Assembly: GCA_014871385.1 (NCBI GenBank)
Contig: CM026423.1
Coordinates: 19,767,690 to 19,831,689 of the forward strand
Direction: 5' to 3'
Length of the DNA: 64,000 nt
Source of the DNA: Ceratodon purpureus
Lineage: Eukaryota > Streptophyta > Bryopsida > Pseudoditrichales > Ditrichaceae
Shown here piece by piece: positions 31,584 to 44,148 of the stretch (its first letter is position 1; every line of letters begins with the position of its first letter). The position numbers and the translations under genes were made by a program. Under the pieces are notes generated by a model that was given only the letters and a program-made list of their open reading frames with translations, was not told where the DNA came from and searched no databases.

Positions 31584-33095
31584 ACTGGGAATGATGTGAG
31601 GCTTTATATTATAAGGCGGGCGGAGTGTTACATCTGGATTTCTGTCCATCGTTTTATTCTGAATCTGTTCTACAGATGGACAATTAATTGGTTTTGAAGT
31701 TGTAGTGCAGTTGTCTTACCATCGATAGTGGACGTTGATGAATGGTATGGTGAACGCTAGTCTGTATTTAGTGCGGTTTGGAAGCAGGGTTCGGCCGGTA
31801 GCCTTAAGAGAGTTTTCTATGCGTGAAGGTGAAGATCAGGCTCGCGGCTTACTTGTCGACAGAGTCACTGAACAGGTTAAGAGACTTGAATCGTGAAAAT
31901 CCGCGCCTCGCAATGTCAGAACTTTGGATTAGAATTTTCTACTCTCATAATAGAGCAGAAACTCCACTTAGTCTTCTTGAAATAACTCAGAACACCTAAT
32001 GAAATTGGTATTTGCACGTCATCTATCAAGAGGTGATCTCTTGAAGCCTTGGGGTTGGGATCCTTGGCAAAGTGCATGTTTTACACAGATGGAAATAATA
32101 GTTGTTGTACTTCTGCAACAGCCAAAATGGAGAGTTATACCCGAATCGGGTGCCTGGCCTGGCCTGGGCCAGATGTTGTGTCCGGGTCTTATTATTTTCT
32201 CTTAAGCAAGTGGCCTTGTCGCCTTTTGTTTCAAAATGAACCAGTCTACAGTAAGTGTTCATGCATCGGAGAGACACGGCTTTCCCACGATCATTTTCCC
32301 ACTTCTAGAACTTCTATTTTTCTTCCAACTAATGCATATGAAGCACCTTGCAATGGGCTTTCATTTTGCAATTTTGGTTGCAAAATAACTTACCGACGAG
32401 TTGAAGGAGATTCAAGGAGATTCGAGGAGATTCATTCAGTACTATTTTCTACGAGCTGCTTAAAGTCAACTTGAATATGCCCCATGGATCCATACTATCT
32501 ACAGCTATCATAAACAGACATTGGTAGATAATTAAGCCCCAATCTAAGGGTTACAGTTGTGACTGTAATCACTCTTATTAGAAGTCAACCTAAGTTGTAA
32601 ATTAGTCTAATGATTAGTGTACAGTATATGTGCTTCTCAGATTCTTCTCTTAGGATTGTGTTCTTAATTACAGTAACTTAGCTAACTTACCTGAAGGAAG
32701 GAAAATGAACAGTACACTGAGGTTACCTTATTGTGCCGACTACTGCAATGGAATGTCTGAGAATTGGGCAAGAATCTGGCTGGATTGCAAGGTCCAACTA
32801 CTCTTATGGCTATCTTCGTATCTCTTCGAAGCATATTCTTTTGTCTTCTCCAAGTTGCGTCTTCTCCCAGCCATCAATCAACCATTGCCCTTGCACATAA
32901 GTTGTGTGATCTCAAGGTTTTGATGTAGCGATGTTTATCATGTCATTCACCTAAAACTGTCGCAAGTGGGTGTGGTGGAAGTATTGCCGTGATATAAACA
33001 AGTATTCTGACGAATTTAGTTCCTGATCACTATCTCGTTCAGTAGATTGTGTCTTTTGGATTTAGTCGGAGGCTTGTTGACACAGTGGGGTGAAC
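31584..33095. other. Spacer upstream of MPC1
   Basis: No gene recognised. A small tandem run of GGAGATTC (three units) occurs at about 32404-32434. The last few hundred bases should contain the MPC1 promoter and leader. Confidence 0.45.
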
Positions 33096-34233
33096 ATGGC
33101 GACGTCGTTGAGAGCGTTCTGGAATAGCCCTGTGGGACCTAAAACTATACACTTCTGGGGCCCCATCGCCAACTTTGGCTTTGTACTGGCGGTACAGTAC
33201 CACCATTTCGTTCAAAACTAATTAATCATAAGAAATTGTTCCTTCTGGATTTCAGATGTCTGTTGTGAGCAGCTTTTGTAGAGATGATTATATCAACTTC
33301 TGACTTTTTGCTAAAATCATCTTGAAGAACACGGTTTTGCATTGCTGTTCGTCCTTAATATTCCTGCCCAACATAAGTTAATTTACGTTCCAATTTTATA
33401 CTTGCTAGCCGTTTCGAGAGATTCTTGAGAAGGCAATTAGGTGTTGTATCCAGTTACTGTGTAGGATATCCACAGTTTCTTGTCTTCATAATATACGGTC
33501 AACGAAATTGCCGCGTTGTTCATCAGATTGTAAAATTGCACTTGAAATTTCTGATGCTGAGTCTACTCAATCGCAGGGTTTGGTGGACATTCAGAAGCCG
33601 CCTGAAATGATATCTGGAAGAATGACTGGCGGTAAGTAATTCAACGTTTGCTAAGCCATGCCCCGATCGAAGAACAATGGTACTCAATGACTCTTTGTAA
33701 TACTCTTCATATGACTTCAAAATGACAGTTTTGTCACTTCATAACTTTCTAATTAGATCAGACTCGCACTCCATAACTGCTGTGTTCAGTCCTCGACACA
33801 TTGGGAAGAATTTGCAATTTGTTTTAGGTTGTATTGGATGTGTACGTTGCAGTGATGTGTGCGTACTCTGCTTCGTACATGCGCTTCGCTTGGATGGTCC
33901 GGCCTCAAAATCTTCTCCTCTGTGGTGTGCATGGCTGCAATGAGGTCGTCCAGCTTTACCAGCTTCAGCGCTGGGGCAGATGGCGCTATAGCTCGACGTA
34001 AGTCATTTTCTTCAACTTCTGACTGAAAACATTTCCGAAGTTCAAACCCGGTCGTAGTATATTTCCGTGAAAAAGGGGTCTTAAGTGCATGAGCCTCAAT
34101 CTAACAATAAATGAGAGGACCACCAAAATTTCGTATGATTAAGGAGTGGTTCTTTGCTGAAGCTGTTTTTCTCGTGACTTGGTGCAGGCCAGATGAGGAG
34201 CTCTCGACATATTCTTCACAAGAAGAGCGTTGA
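33096..34233 (+). CDS. MPC1: Mitochondrial pyruvate carrier 1 (MPC1), 4 short exons
   Basis: MPC1 and MPC2 form the inner-membrane carrier that imports pyruvate into the mitochondrial matrix. Exons are 33096-33191, 33577-33631, 33853-33997 and 34188-34233, with GT/AG borders and consistent phases, giving 113 residues. The start MATSLRAFWNSPVGPKTIHF matches plant MPC1. Exon 2 encodes GLVDIQKPPEMISGRMTG. Exon 3 encodes VMCAYSASYMRFAWMVRPQN, then LLLCGVHGCNEVVQLYQLQR and WGRW. The C-terminus PDEELSTYSSQEER is not conserved in the family. Exon 3 uses the acceptor GTTGCAG at 33852 and not the earlier TTTTAG at about 33827, because only the former keeps the family sequence. Hydrophobic helices fit a three-helix carrier. 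No lesion is seen. Confidence 0.93.
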
Positions 34234-36115
34234 TAGCTTACCAGGAGTGATTAAGGAGCACTGTCTGAACATTGTTGATGTTGCAATTTTATCAGATAAG
34301 AAAAAAACTCAATTGATTGCATTTGAGATTGAATATCCTTTTGCTGTGAAACAAGTGGTATCAATTAAGTGTAGTGATGGAATATACAGTTCAGTAGTGA
34401 ACCCACTGGCCGAAGCTTGAATTACGAGGCTCCATGTGCATACAGTCCTTTGGAATTGAAGAGAATTGCCATCATCATGAGAGTTATCAGTCGAACTTGT
34501 GCATGATCAGATCCACTCCAGAATCCTTCCAAGCGTTTGAGGTTTGGATGGTTTGGACAAGTATGTGTTTGTCCAAAATGCTAGATCCTCGTTTCCTTGC
34601 AACTCATAAGGTAACGTTCGATATTGAGTGAGCCTGTCATCCTGCACAACTAAAAAGTGGAACTGCTAACTCAAGTGTCAAATTGCACTTCCATTCTAAG
34701 ATAACGTACGCTGTACTATACTGTACAGAGCATACGATTTACAGAACAAAGGCCTGAAGTACTGCGGATCCTACAAACCATGACTCACCAATCAGTTGAG
34801 CAACCAAAGTGGAGGAGCTCAGTTATTGGGTTCTGGATAGGGAAGCACAACGGGTGAGAAGCCGTTGTATCTCTTTCCAATGCAATTACTTCCATCTTTA
34901 TCTAAAAGAAAAAAGTAACTGCAGCTTGCAAAAGCCAAGACCAATAATGAGGAGTGTCAGGCTTGCCTTTCGCACGCTTCAATAAGCGCGCTGAAACTCA
35001 AAATTGTACAGTACTGGACCGTACTACGATTGCTTTAATGCGTTTCTGGTGTAGGCCTGACACGGCGACAAGCCTCGTAATAACAAACACGATACTTTCT
35101 GTGAAGGAACATCAGCATGCCTCAGACCCGTTGTTGAAGAGCCAACACAACTCACTCCGGTTCCACCCTCCACGAATCAAGGCCTCGTCCTGTACTGTAC
35201 AGTGTGTTGTACAGATTGAAACCAAGGTCGCTCCAGACAACGCTCACTGTACTTCAGGTGTAGAGAATTGGGAGCAAAGAACTGGTAAGTTATACTTTTC
35301 TCGAATCAGATAGGTATTTCTTACACTTGTGTCAGTGCAAGCCAGACCTGAAATGTGCAGCGACTTCCAGGGACATTTGAAAGGTAAATGAGAGAAAGCA
35401 TGGAATTGAAATGCACAAATCACTTGCAAAATCAAGGAAGGAAAATCCAGGAATATGCAGCGACATCCAAGTGATATAACAAGACAAATGATCTTGTTAA
35501 GTGCCCATAAACCAATGGAGAGCTCAACTCAATTCAGAACTGCACGAACATTTTACTGGAAAAATTGTTTTGCTTGGATCATTCGTCCACTTGGAAAGAT
35601 TTCACATACCGGTGAACAAAGAAAACTAAAGTGTATACCTCCTTACCAAGCCTTATGACGTATAACTAAAAAGAATAAGGATGAATGTTAATCAAATACC
35701 CGTGATGGAGCATCAGGGCATCATATAATACAAGGAGGGAGCCATCTCTTCTGCCGCTCTCCCGAATAGCCGTGACACCAATCATCCTGTAGTTGTTAGA
35801 AAGACAATTGCCATCGCTCCTGTTTACTTGACCTCGCTTCATTAGGAACACTAGACGTGCCATACTCCAAAGTAGCAAGAGTATGGTAGTAACTTGTCCC
35901 TTCCCCCTTTCGTTCAAATTGAAATACGCGTTTCTATGATTCCCCTCCAACCCGTCTGTATCTTTCTCCACGTGCTACCAATCTCACCACGCTGGGGAAG
36001 TGGGAGGTTCAGGTCTCTCTCAGCATTACGGCAGCTTCATCAAGCAGCATCGCATGAGTGTTTAATGGCCAAAGGGTAAAGCTTGCGGTTTAGGGTTTGT
36101 CTTCTCGGTGGGGCA
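34234..36115. other. Spacer between MPC1 and the DUF616 gene
   Basis: Likely 3' untranslated regions at both ends (the genes converge). Small frames (34434-34631, 34954-35313, 35666-35971) carry no domain. AAACCCTAAACC-type sequence occurs on the minus strand near 36090. Confidence 0.45.
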
Positions 36116-37822
36116 CTAGGGTAACAAGCGAGCCTTCATACGCAGCCCTTCATCTAACCTCCTACGGGATTTCAATCTGCTAATACCCCGTTTCGAAGGT
36201 ACCGGAACTTTCAGCACAGGCTTGCTAACTACTGCCCCTGAGTCGCTTTTGGACTCCTTCACTACTGCTACGCTACTAGAATTTGACATTGGCAACAAGC
36301 CTCGTTGGAGAAGGAGATCCCGGTGGTATCCCTGGACAACAAAATTGCGGCGCTCACAATCCTTGAACATGCTCAGTCGCCACCCACCCGGTATAGCAGC
36401 CGACAACTTGTCACGGACAATCCCAAAGCTGAGCTGATCCCGGGAGGTAAACCGGTCGACCTCATTGAACCAGAGGCAGGACATCAGATTGGCAATTGGG
36501 GTGTGTTCGCGGATGATCACGCATCCTTCCGGAACATCACTCGTGATGGGAAGTTTAGCCCGGGAGTACGGAGTCAAACCTTCACTTTTGTAAAATCCCA
36601 CTTGATCGTCAATAGACTTGTTGCTGTACTTTCCGGCAGCCTTGTTTGCATCGGCCTCCTCAAACACATCGAACCTCCTATAATGCTCCGAAATGGCAAA
36701 AGTCTCATTAGTGCGCCACAGAAACCTCTCAAGAATTTTGTAAGGATCCTGCACTATCTCCAGCTTCCCGTCGGCCCAGATCGAGAACCGAACATTCGGG
36801 AACAGCCTGTGGAGCAACAGCTTGGGAATTTTTCCAGTCCTACGAGGATCCCTGTAGGGAAGATTATGCACAACCACTACCCGCCACAACCCCACCTGCT
36901 TCGTGCTCCTGAAATTCTCGTCATAATCGTCCAGCGCTGCCTCCGTCTCCTCGTCCACAAACATGAAAAAGCACACCGACTTCTTCGCCTCCTCACTAAT
37001 ATTCTTCGGCTGCTGCAGCTGATCATAATTCCCAAAAATCGCCGACGCCACCACAACACCGTAACACGAACGCATCGCATTTCGATCATCCTCATCCACA
37101 TCAAACCCCGTCCCCACGCCAGGAGTCGGCCCCTTGACGAACCCGCAATGGACAGTCATATCCTCCCGAACATCGAAACTCGCGGCCCGATCCTCCAAGC
37201 TAGGGTAACCCCCGAACGACGACCCGGGCGCATTATGCATCGGCCGCTTCGCCGCGTTCGGATCGCTCACGAACCGCAACCGCTTCAACACAGGCGTCAC
37301 ATACCTCCCGGGCGCCGGCACCTGCGAGATCGCCAGCTCCTCCTCCAAATAACAAACCGGGCACGGCCGCGGCCCGGTCCGCTTCGGATCCTTCACCGGC
37401 GCCGGCGCCGTGAACCCCTTACACGGATGCGGCTTCAGCACCCTCCTCTCCACCTCCGGCAATGCCATCATCTTCTCATCCTTCATCACCCGCGCCCGCA
37501 CCAGATCCGCCACCCCCGCCCCCAAACTCCCCGCCCTCCCTCCCACGTCCAGCACCTCCATCCCGTCCCGCACATGCTGCTTTATCAAGCTCGCATTATT
37601 CAGTATCATCACCAACGACAGCGTCACTATCAAAAACGCCGTCCACACCCCCGCCGCCCTCCTCGTCACGCTCAACGCCGCAAACCCCCCCACTCTCCTC
37701 TCCTTCTCCTTCTCCTTGTCCCTCCCCCATGATCGCCTCCTCTCCTCCCCTCCCACCATCCACCACCACCTCTTCATCCCGCCATAGCTGCCGTAGCGGC
37801 CGCGCCACTCCTCCAAACTCAT
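36116..37822 (-). CDS. DUF616 (TOD1/MUCI70-like) Golgi-type membrane glycosyltransferase-like protein, single exon
   Basis: The 568-residue protein has a short basic cytosolic tail, one transmembrane segment at about 57-76 (GVWTAFLIVTLSLVMILNNA) and a lumenal DUF616 domain: a type II Golgi topology. Domain blocks are FDVREDMTVHCGFVKGP, VVVASAIFGNYDQL, CFFMFVDEET, the RTGKIPKLLLHRLFPN and FSIWADGKLEI pair, AISEHYRRFDVFEEADANK and EGCVIIREHTPIANLMSCLW, then FNEVDRFTSRDQLSFG. In Arabidopsis this family includes MUCI70, needed for pectin synthesis, and TOD1, reported as an alkaline ceramidase; which activity applies here cannot be read from sequence. The C-terminus is basic (SRLKSRRRLDEGLRMKARLLP). 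Plant homologues usually have introns, whereas this frame is uninterrupted. The plus-strand frame at 36305-37732 is its shadow. Confidence 0.93.
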   Translation of the reverse strand: MSLEEWRGRYGSYGGMKRWWWMVGGEERRRSWGRDKEKEKERRVGGFAALSVTRRAAGVWTAFLIVTLSLVMILNNASLIKQHVRDGMEVLDVGGRAGSLGAGVADLVRARVMKDEKMMALPEVERRVLKPHPCKGFTAPAPVKDPKRTGPRPCPVCYLEEELAISQVPAPGRYVTPVLKRLRFVSDPNAAKRPMHNAPGSSFGGYPSLEDRAASFDVREDMTVHCGFVKGPTPGVGTGFDVDEDDRNAMRSCYGVVVASAIFGNYDQLQQPKNISEEAKKSVCFFMFVDEETEAALDDYDENFRSTKQVGLWRVVVVHNLPYRDPRRTGKIPKLLLHRLFPNVRFSIWADGKLEIVQDPYKILERFLWRTNETFAISEHYRRFDVFEEADANKAAGKYSNKSIDDQVGFYKSEGLTPYSRAKLPITSDVPEGCVIIREHTPIANLMSCLWFNEVDRFTSRDQLSFGIVRDKLSAAIPGGWRLSMFKDCERRNFVVQGYHRDLLLQRGLLPMSNSSSVAVVKESKSDSGAVVSKPVLKVPVPSKRGISRLKSRRRLDEGLRMKARLLP

Positions 37823-38920
37823 CCCGCTCTCTCCTCATCAATCACCAATCCCCTCCCCCAATCCCCCCTCTCCCTTCAATCCCCCCCTCCCTCCCCCGTC
37901 ATCTCTCCGCCATCATCGCAACCCCTCCCCGGTGCGTGTGTGAGGTGAATCTGCAGCTCCTTCCGGTGGGTTAAGTTAGGAGCGCGTGATAGGGGCCGAG
38001 GTTTCCATCGCCATCGCCGAGTGGCTCCACTGAAGTCTCGAGCGCAGTGACGCTCTGTTCACTGCCTGTCACGCCTTCTATTGATTGTGCTGAGGGGTGT
38101 GGTGACGGAGCCCGCGGTGACGGGCCCTCGGAGTCGTCGTCGTCGTCGGTGGACAGACGGATGCTGGGTGGCTCATAGGTCTTCATCCGACGAATGAAGT
38201 CGTCAGGTGGACGGATGGTGGGGAGTCGTGGTTGGATGACAGTTGGATTGTTCGTTTTCTGATGGTCTTCACTCGGAGAGGTTGACTGTGGGTGAGCAAA
38301 TCATCGAATGAGATACATTCATTTTTGGGAAATGAATGGAAGAAAGATTCACTGGGAACATGGTTTTTTTTATTCTTTCCACACAAACAATCTTTTAATC
38401 ATCATTACAAGGACGATGGTTTTGGGGTACGTAAGGTTACAGGTTGGTCTTTTTTTTAAAGATTAATTATCTTCTTCTTTGTTTTATTTATTTATTTTTT
38501 GTTTTGTTTTTGTTTTTGGGATACAAGTAAGGGTTGCTGGGTTTAGGGGTTTTGCAGTTTGGGTTTTGTGAGGGAGGTCCTGTATAGGGACAGTGGTGGG
38601 TATGGTTGGGAGGTCATCTGACTCGTGAGGTCAACTACGGTGGTTGGAACTTGGGGGGTTGTTACGGATTTCAGAGGAACTTCAATTGAATTCAGTGGCT
38701 TGTGTAGCTGAATGCTTTGCATGAAGTTTTTGTTACTTGTCTTTGTTTTTGGAATGAATATCTTGGTGTTATTCTTTGATTATTTTAATGGTTATTGGAG
38801 TGAATCAAATTTTGGTTTTTGGTTTTGACACAAGTGGGGTTTCATTCTTCATTGAAAAAGTCATGAAAATAAATAATTCATGTATGTTTGATCTTTCTAA
38901 GGTGCGGTTTATACTACTTA
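37823..38920. other. Promoter side of the DUF616 gene and spacer
   Basis: C/T-rich on the plus strand to about 37980 (probable leader of the minus-strand gene), then balanced and finally T-rich. Minus-strand frames at 37971-38186 and 38183-38386 show no family similarity. Confidence 0.45.
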
Positions 38921-39854
38921 TTAACCCCTAAATTTCCTTGTATTTTTGAGAGCTTGAATCCTCAAAAATACAATTTTTTACCACTATGCCCTCCCAAGGA
39001 TATGAAACAAATTTTTTAACTTTTTTTGGAAATTCAACCGCCAAGATCTTGTACCTAACCCTATTCAAAAGAATTGTTTCAAATTTCAACCGTTGGATGT
39101 TTTCTATTAGTGAGATCGTAGTGTTCAAAGTTTCAGCAAATATTTTTTGGGCCTTGGCCGAGAGGCATGGAGCAAATGGGCCAAAGGGAGACTTGATGAT
39201 TATTACTTCAAACATTTTGGTCACATTTTTTTCCATGAAGCTAACTAGGTTAGGTATGCTCATCCAAAATTTTAGTGACTCAAAACGCTTTTTAGACCTT
39301 CATAAAAATTATTTTCTACAAGAAGGTATAAAATTGACAAAATAGTAAAACATGCATTACAAAAACAATTTGTGAGCTAATGAAAAAGTGAACGGTGAAT
39401 AGGTACCTTTATAAATTTGTGATTTTCCAAAAAAATAGTTTTAAAAAATTTAAAAATCTCGAATGTTGACAAATTTTAAAAGAAAAAATTCAAAAATTAC
39501 TAAAAACTTTGAAGCTTATCTTTGTAAGTTTTGGAGGTTGCCCTTGTAAAACTGGTAAACTTTTTGACTTGGGTCACTATGGAATTTGAGTAGTGATTTG
39601 GTTATGAACATATTTCAATTTTTGTTTTTTTTAAAGACCTAATTTTAGACTGCCCGTTTTGGACTTGAAACCTATAATTTTTAGATAAAGGTTCTAAAAC
39701 TCGAATTCGGCTTTAAAACTTTTACTACATAGACCTTACTATAAAGGAAGCATCCAATAAAAATCTTGAAAAAAAATATTACTTTTAACCTCCCCACAAG
39801 GCTGCCCGAATTTGCAAAAACCCATTTTGGGTTTTAAGGATAGTTAGGGGTTAA
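38921..39854. mobile_element. Non-autonomous TIR element with TTAA ends, copy 1
   Basis: The 934-bp segment starts TTAACCCCTAA (38921-38931) and ends with its exact inverted copy TTAGGGGTTAA (39844-39854). If TTAA is the palindromic target site, the element proper starts CCCCTAA, which recalls piggyBac ends. A second copy in the same orientation lies at 45493-46429. The two share long blocks, for example GAGACTTGATGATT, ATGGTAAAC-type stretches, TTTTTGACTTGGGTCACT, TAGACTGCCCGTTTTGGACT and GGAAGCATCCAATAAAAATC. No transposase frame is present; small frames on both strands are incidental. Confidence 0.7.
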
Positions 39855-42540
39855 GGTTGTAACTGATGAACTTCCCATTCACTTTTTTATTTTTTAAAAA
39901 CCCCTCAGAAAAAAATAAAAAACACAACAATTTAGAACCTAAATTTCAAGATTCTGAATTTCTACATATGTTCACAGAAACGCCAGAATTTTACCAGCGA
40001 ACAAGAATCACAATCTCCATTATTCATCCATTCCAGCAAATGCCAGGGCATGGCTGCAGGAGTCCATTTTGACCCGGCCCTTGAGCATCTGGGTAACGAC
40101 ATTCATTGGCAGCCATCATCCAAAAAGGAATTGAAATGGAGTCCCCACAGAATCCACTGCCGCTGAATCTACAGAAATGAAATAGCAACAGTTAATTCAT
40201 TCAAATCCTAAATTTACAAGCATATCTCACCTGAGTAATTTATTCATAAAAACGCGTGGGCGGCTCCACTTAAGGTAACAGGTTTACCTGAATTTGGACG
40301 TGGTCTGGATTGGCCAAAAGAAGTGGTAGATGTCATGTGCAGCTCATGAATATTTTATGTTTTATGATTATATATGGTCATTTCAAACGGCTTTTTTACG
40401 TCCATGGCGAACTTTGGGTTCACTTCTGTGGAGACACAATTTCTCTGTCCTTAATTTCCTCATTTTCTGAATTTGGTTTTTCGGGAATATCAGGACCATG
40501 AAGATTTATAACATATTTTAATGATTTTTTTAAAAATGTGGATTAAATTTGGTTATACCTGATCATTTATGTTTGGAATGGTGGTAACAAGTTGAGTGCT
40601 GTTTCGAGTCAAGCCTATTGTCATGAAATGTTTATTTTGTATTTTGCTATGTTGAACTAATTGTGGCGTTTGCAGTTTCCATGAAATGGGGCTCTCCACC
40701 GATATGAGGCATTAAGCACACAGTGTTGCTGATTGGCATGCCTTGTCTACTCAAATTTCTGTGTCATTTTTGCCACCCATGTCAACCCATAAATGACATT
40801 TTAGTTCCTTGGTGGGCAGCCCAAAGCGCATTAGCAAGAATACGGATTACATATTTGGTTGGGTAGGGATGCATGATCAATTACTAGAGAGGAACAAGCA
40901 CATGGAAAATTCGCATCGGAACTTGGCCAAAAATTAAATGATCATCTAAAGCTTTGTGTACACATTGTGAATAGGCACAAGAAATTTTGATGTGACCGAT
41001 AGAATTATTTGTGTTGTGTTGTATTCCTAAATCCCGCACAATTTATAACAATTAAGTGGCGCTCTTTATCAAAGAAAAATTATCTATAAATTAACATAAT
41101 GGGCTGGGGTTGTCATTTAAAGGTTGAACATGAATAATATGTTAAAACTTTGGACCTTTTGTAATTAAGATTCTAAGTACATAATAGCCTTAAACCTTGA
41201 ATTAAGCATAGATTATTAGGAAAAGGTATGCTAAAAAGATTTGGAAATTATTTAATGAAGTTGTCAATAAAATTTAAAGGAATACTCATGGCCAGAAAAT
41301 TGAGGAGTAGGCATGAAAAGGAAGGTTGGCTTGGAAAGGCCCTATCTTTCATTGAATAATGCATCTGGTGTATGAATTGGAACCACAATGTCTGTGGAAG
41401 GATGAAACCCTTCCAAAGGCTTTATGGACTATTTACATCATTATAATCACACCTAGTCTAACATTTTTTCAATCCAAGTGAATTCTTAATAGTCTATCTA
41501 ATTTTTTCTCAATTTTATTTTTATACATGCTAATTGCTAAAATCTATACAACATAATTTTAAAATAAATATTAATTGTAATAAAATATAATTTCATTTAC
41601 AAATTTTAAAATTATCAAAAATCCTTCTATAATGATCTGTGAATGTAAATCTATATGTATATGTCTGGTTTTAAGTGTTTCAAAGAGCCTTTGATGATGA
41701 GCTCCCACTGATTACTAATTAGCTAGTACGCTTATACCACTTGGACGGATGATTTGATACCTATAGATTTCATTCATTCATCGTGGAGATGCATAACTCC
41801 CTCACTATATCTTAAATCACACTCTTCACTAGCAGTTTAGGATCTTGGTAATGACATCAATAAAATTTTAGAATTTTGTGTTTATGTATTGGTAACGTGG
41901 TTTAAAATCAACATTATATTTTTTCATCATTGAATATCAATCAAGTTTGATTTTGTAGTAAAACCTTATACAAATACTAGGTATTGTGAATATTTGGTAA
42001 GCAAACTGGTATGGCTTTGAAAAAATTAATATTGGTTTGGATGTTTATTTTTTAATTGAATGAAGTTTTAAGGCACATCTAATGTTTTTAATAGTATCTC
42101 AATATTAAAGATATACCTCTTTGTTGAAATCTTTTTGTTACTTTTACTTTGATATTGTTGTAATATCATGTCACTATCTTGCTTGATATCCGTCACAATA
42201 CTAGGTCACAAAATCATCCAAATATTACATCCATAACTTTCATCTATAGTTATGTTATGTTCTGTTCCCAAAGGTTTCCATGTTCTTTTCATGTTTTCAA
42301 TTAATTCTCACTTTCTCAATGGCCAATGCAATTCTTGTATTTTTTGCTGTTGCATTGCAACATATTGTTTGCTAGTAGTATGTATGTATGTATGTGTAAA
42401 TAAATAAACGAAGACTTCTTCACCTCTGATAAAGACTTATATGTCACAAGAATAGTGTATGATTTTTTTTTTTTTGGTATAGCCAAAGTGGTCACAATTG
42501 CTTGATTGAGTAGATTGAAATTTAATGATCTTATTAGTAG
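39855..42540. other. AT-rich spacer
   Basis: No gene recognised. A TATG microsatellite lies at about 42376-42396. Short frames at 39866-40072 and 40310-40501 have no domain. Confidence 0.5.
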
Positions 42541-42556
42541 AAATTTCAAAAGAATC

Positions 42557-44148
42557 ATGGTTGATGATGAGATGATTTATGATAGTGATTATGGAGATTT
42601 AAACTCTCAGGAGGACAACATTGGAGATGGTCGTGAAGATTCCAATGGTTACAATGATCTTGATAAGGGCATTTTGACACAACAAAATACAATTGTTATA
42701 AGCCATAAGGTTATTACAAAAGAATCCCTTGTTGCCATACAAAGTGAGGATCTAAAAAAAAGTGTGGAATTTTTATAATACGACCATGTGAGGCACAAAT
42801 TTTGCTTATATGCTATCGTTGGAATGTTGAAAATCTATTTTGCGCTCTTACAAAAAAAAGATATTGATTTAATATTCTTGGAAATTGGTTTACCGCCACA
42901 TGATACAAAGGATACTATCACAAATAATACAATTCAATTTGTTAAATATAGAACATGTCTTGAAGAAGTTGCAATTATTACAGCTATACAAATAGACTGT
43001 CGGCCTTTTGCAACAAATGTTGGATTAAATATTTTACAATAAAAATATAGGGTGGCCAAAGTTGACGCGTGAGTGGTATGAAACATAAATGTGTACAATT
43101 TGTAACAAAGACAAATTAGGGGAGTTAGTGGGTTTGAAAGATCTAGAATTAGCGAAGATTTATAAGAGGATCCTTCTCGAGTTCAACATTGAAGGCAATG
43201 CCAAAGTGATATGGTGTCTTAGCACTCCTCATTCTCGTAATGCTATTTGGCTAAGGAGAGGAGCCATACTACAATATTGAGTGCACTTGTGGTTAGCAAT
43301 TTTGCTTCAATTGCATGGTCAAATCTCATTCTCCATATCCACGTCTCATGTGGACATTGTAGAGCAAAAAAAGCAAAGACTAGCTAGAAACAATAAATTG
43401 GTTGACCGTCCATACCAAGCCTTCCTAAGTGCCAAAAGTTAGTCAAGAAGGATGAGAGATATAATCTAATTACTTGTATTTGTGGTTAGGCATTTTGTTG
43501 GCTATGTGGATCAGCTATTGGATTGAATCATACTTGGAACAACATTGAACGACACGGTTATGGTCGTTTCAAGGAAAAGAAGCTAAAAGAGGTTGTAAAG
43601 GCAAAAAGAGACTTGAAACGCTACATTCATTACCACTCGCATTGGAAAAGGCACATGTATTCTTTAAAGTTGAAGTATTGGTCGCAAGAATCATTGAAGG
43701 AAAAGATAATTGTTTGCAAAAAAAACTATTGTCATATAAAACATCCTAGATGGCTTACTGTTGATTTTTAGAGGCTCTTTAAAGCTCAACATGCTATCTC
43801 TAATTCATTTGTTTTTGCTTATTTTATGTTTGGAAATGATTTATACAAGGATGATATTTGCAAAGAGCAAAACATTATCAACAAAATTTGTTTGAGGATT
43901 AACAAAAACAACTAAAGAAGAGTGTGAAACGTTTATTCAACCTCTTGAAGCAGTTAGGATCTCTTTTGAAGCTAAATAAGGATGAGAGTTACGTGGGGAA
44001 GATTTGTCTTAAATTTATTAAGCTTACCAATCTTGTCAATGGCCTTTACAAGTGCATATATGAGGTTATAGAAAATGACCTATTGGAATCATTGCAACTC
44101 ACTACACACTACATTGCTCCTTATAAGACTATAATAATGTGCACTTAA
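42557..44148 (+). pseudogene. ARIADNE-type RBR E3 ubiquitin ligase pseudogene
   Basis: ARIADNE proteins are RING-between-RING ubiquitin ligases. Family blocks appear in order across several frames: the acidic start DDEMIYDSDYGDLNSQED, VITKESLVAIQSEDLKK (42706-42770), EIGLPPHD, CLSTPHSRNAIW (IBR entry, near 43210-43250), CHKPVEKN-like remnants, then TCICG..AFCWLCGSAIGLNHTW (RING2, near 43470-43540), AKRDLKRYIHYHSHWKRHMYS, AYFMFGNDLYKDD and the C-terminal VIENDLLESLQL. At least five frame changes or stops break it, and much of RING1 is lost. Introns are not apparent, which fits an old retrocopy, although an intron-poor parent gene is also possible. No poly(A) tract or target duplication is visible. 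Confidence 0.85.

Noticed and set aside
36305..37732. 475-aa plus-strand open frame, and Pro/Ser frames at 37410-37974
   Set aside because: Antisense shadow of the DUF616 gene, whose minus-strand frame has clear conserved blocks.
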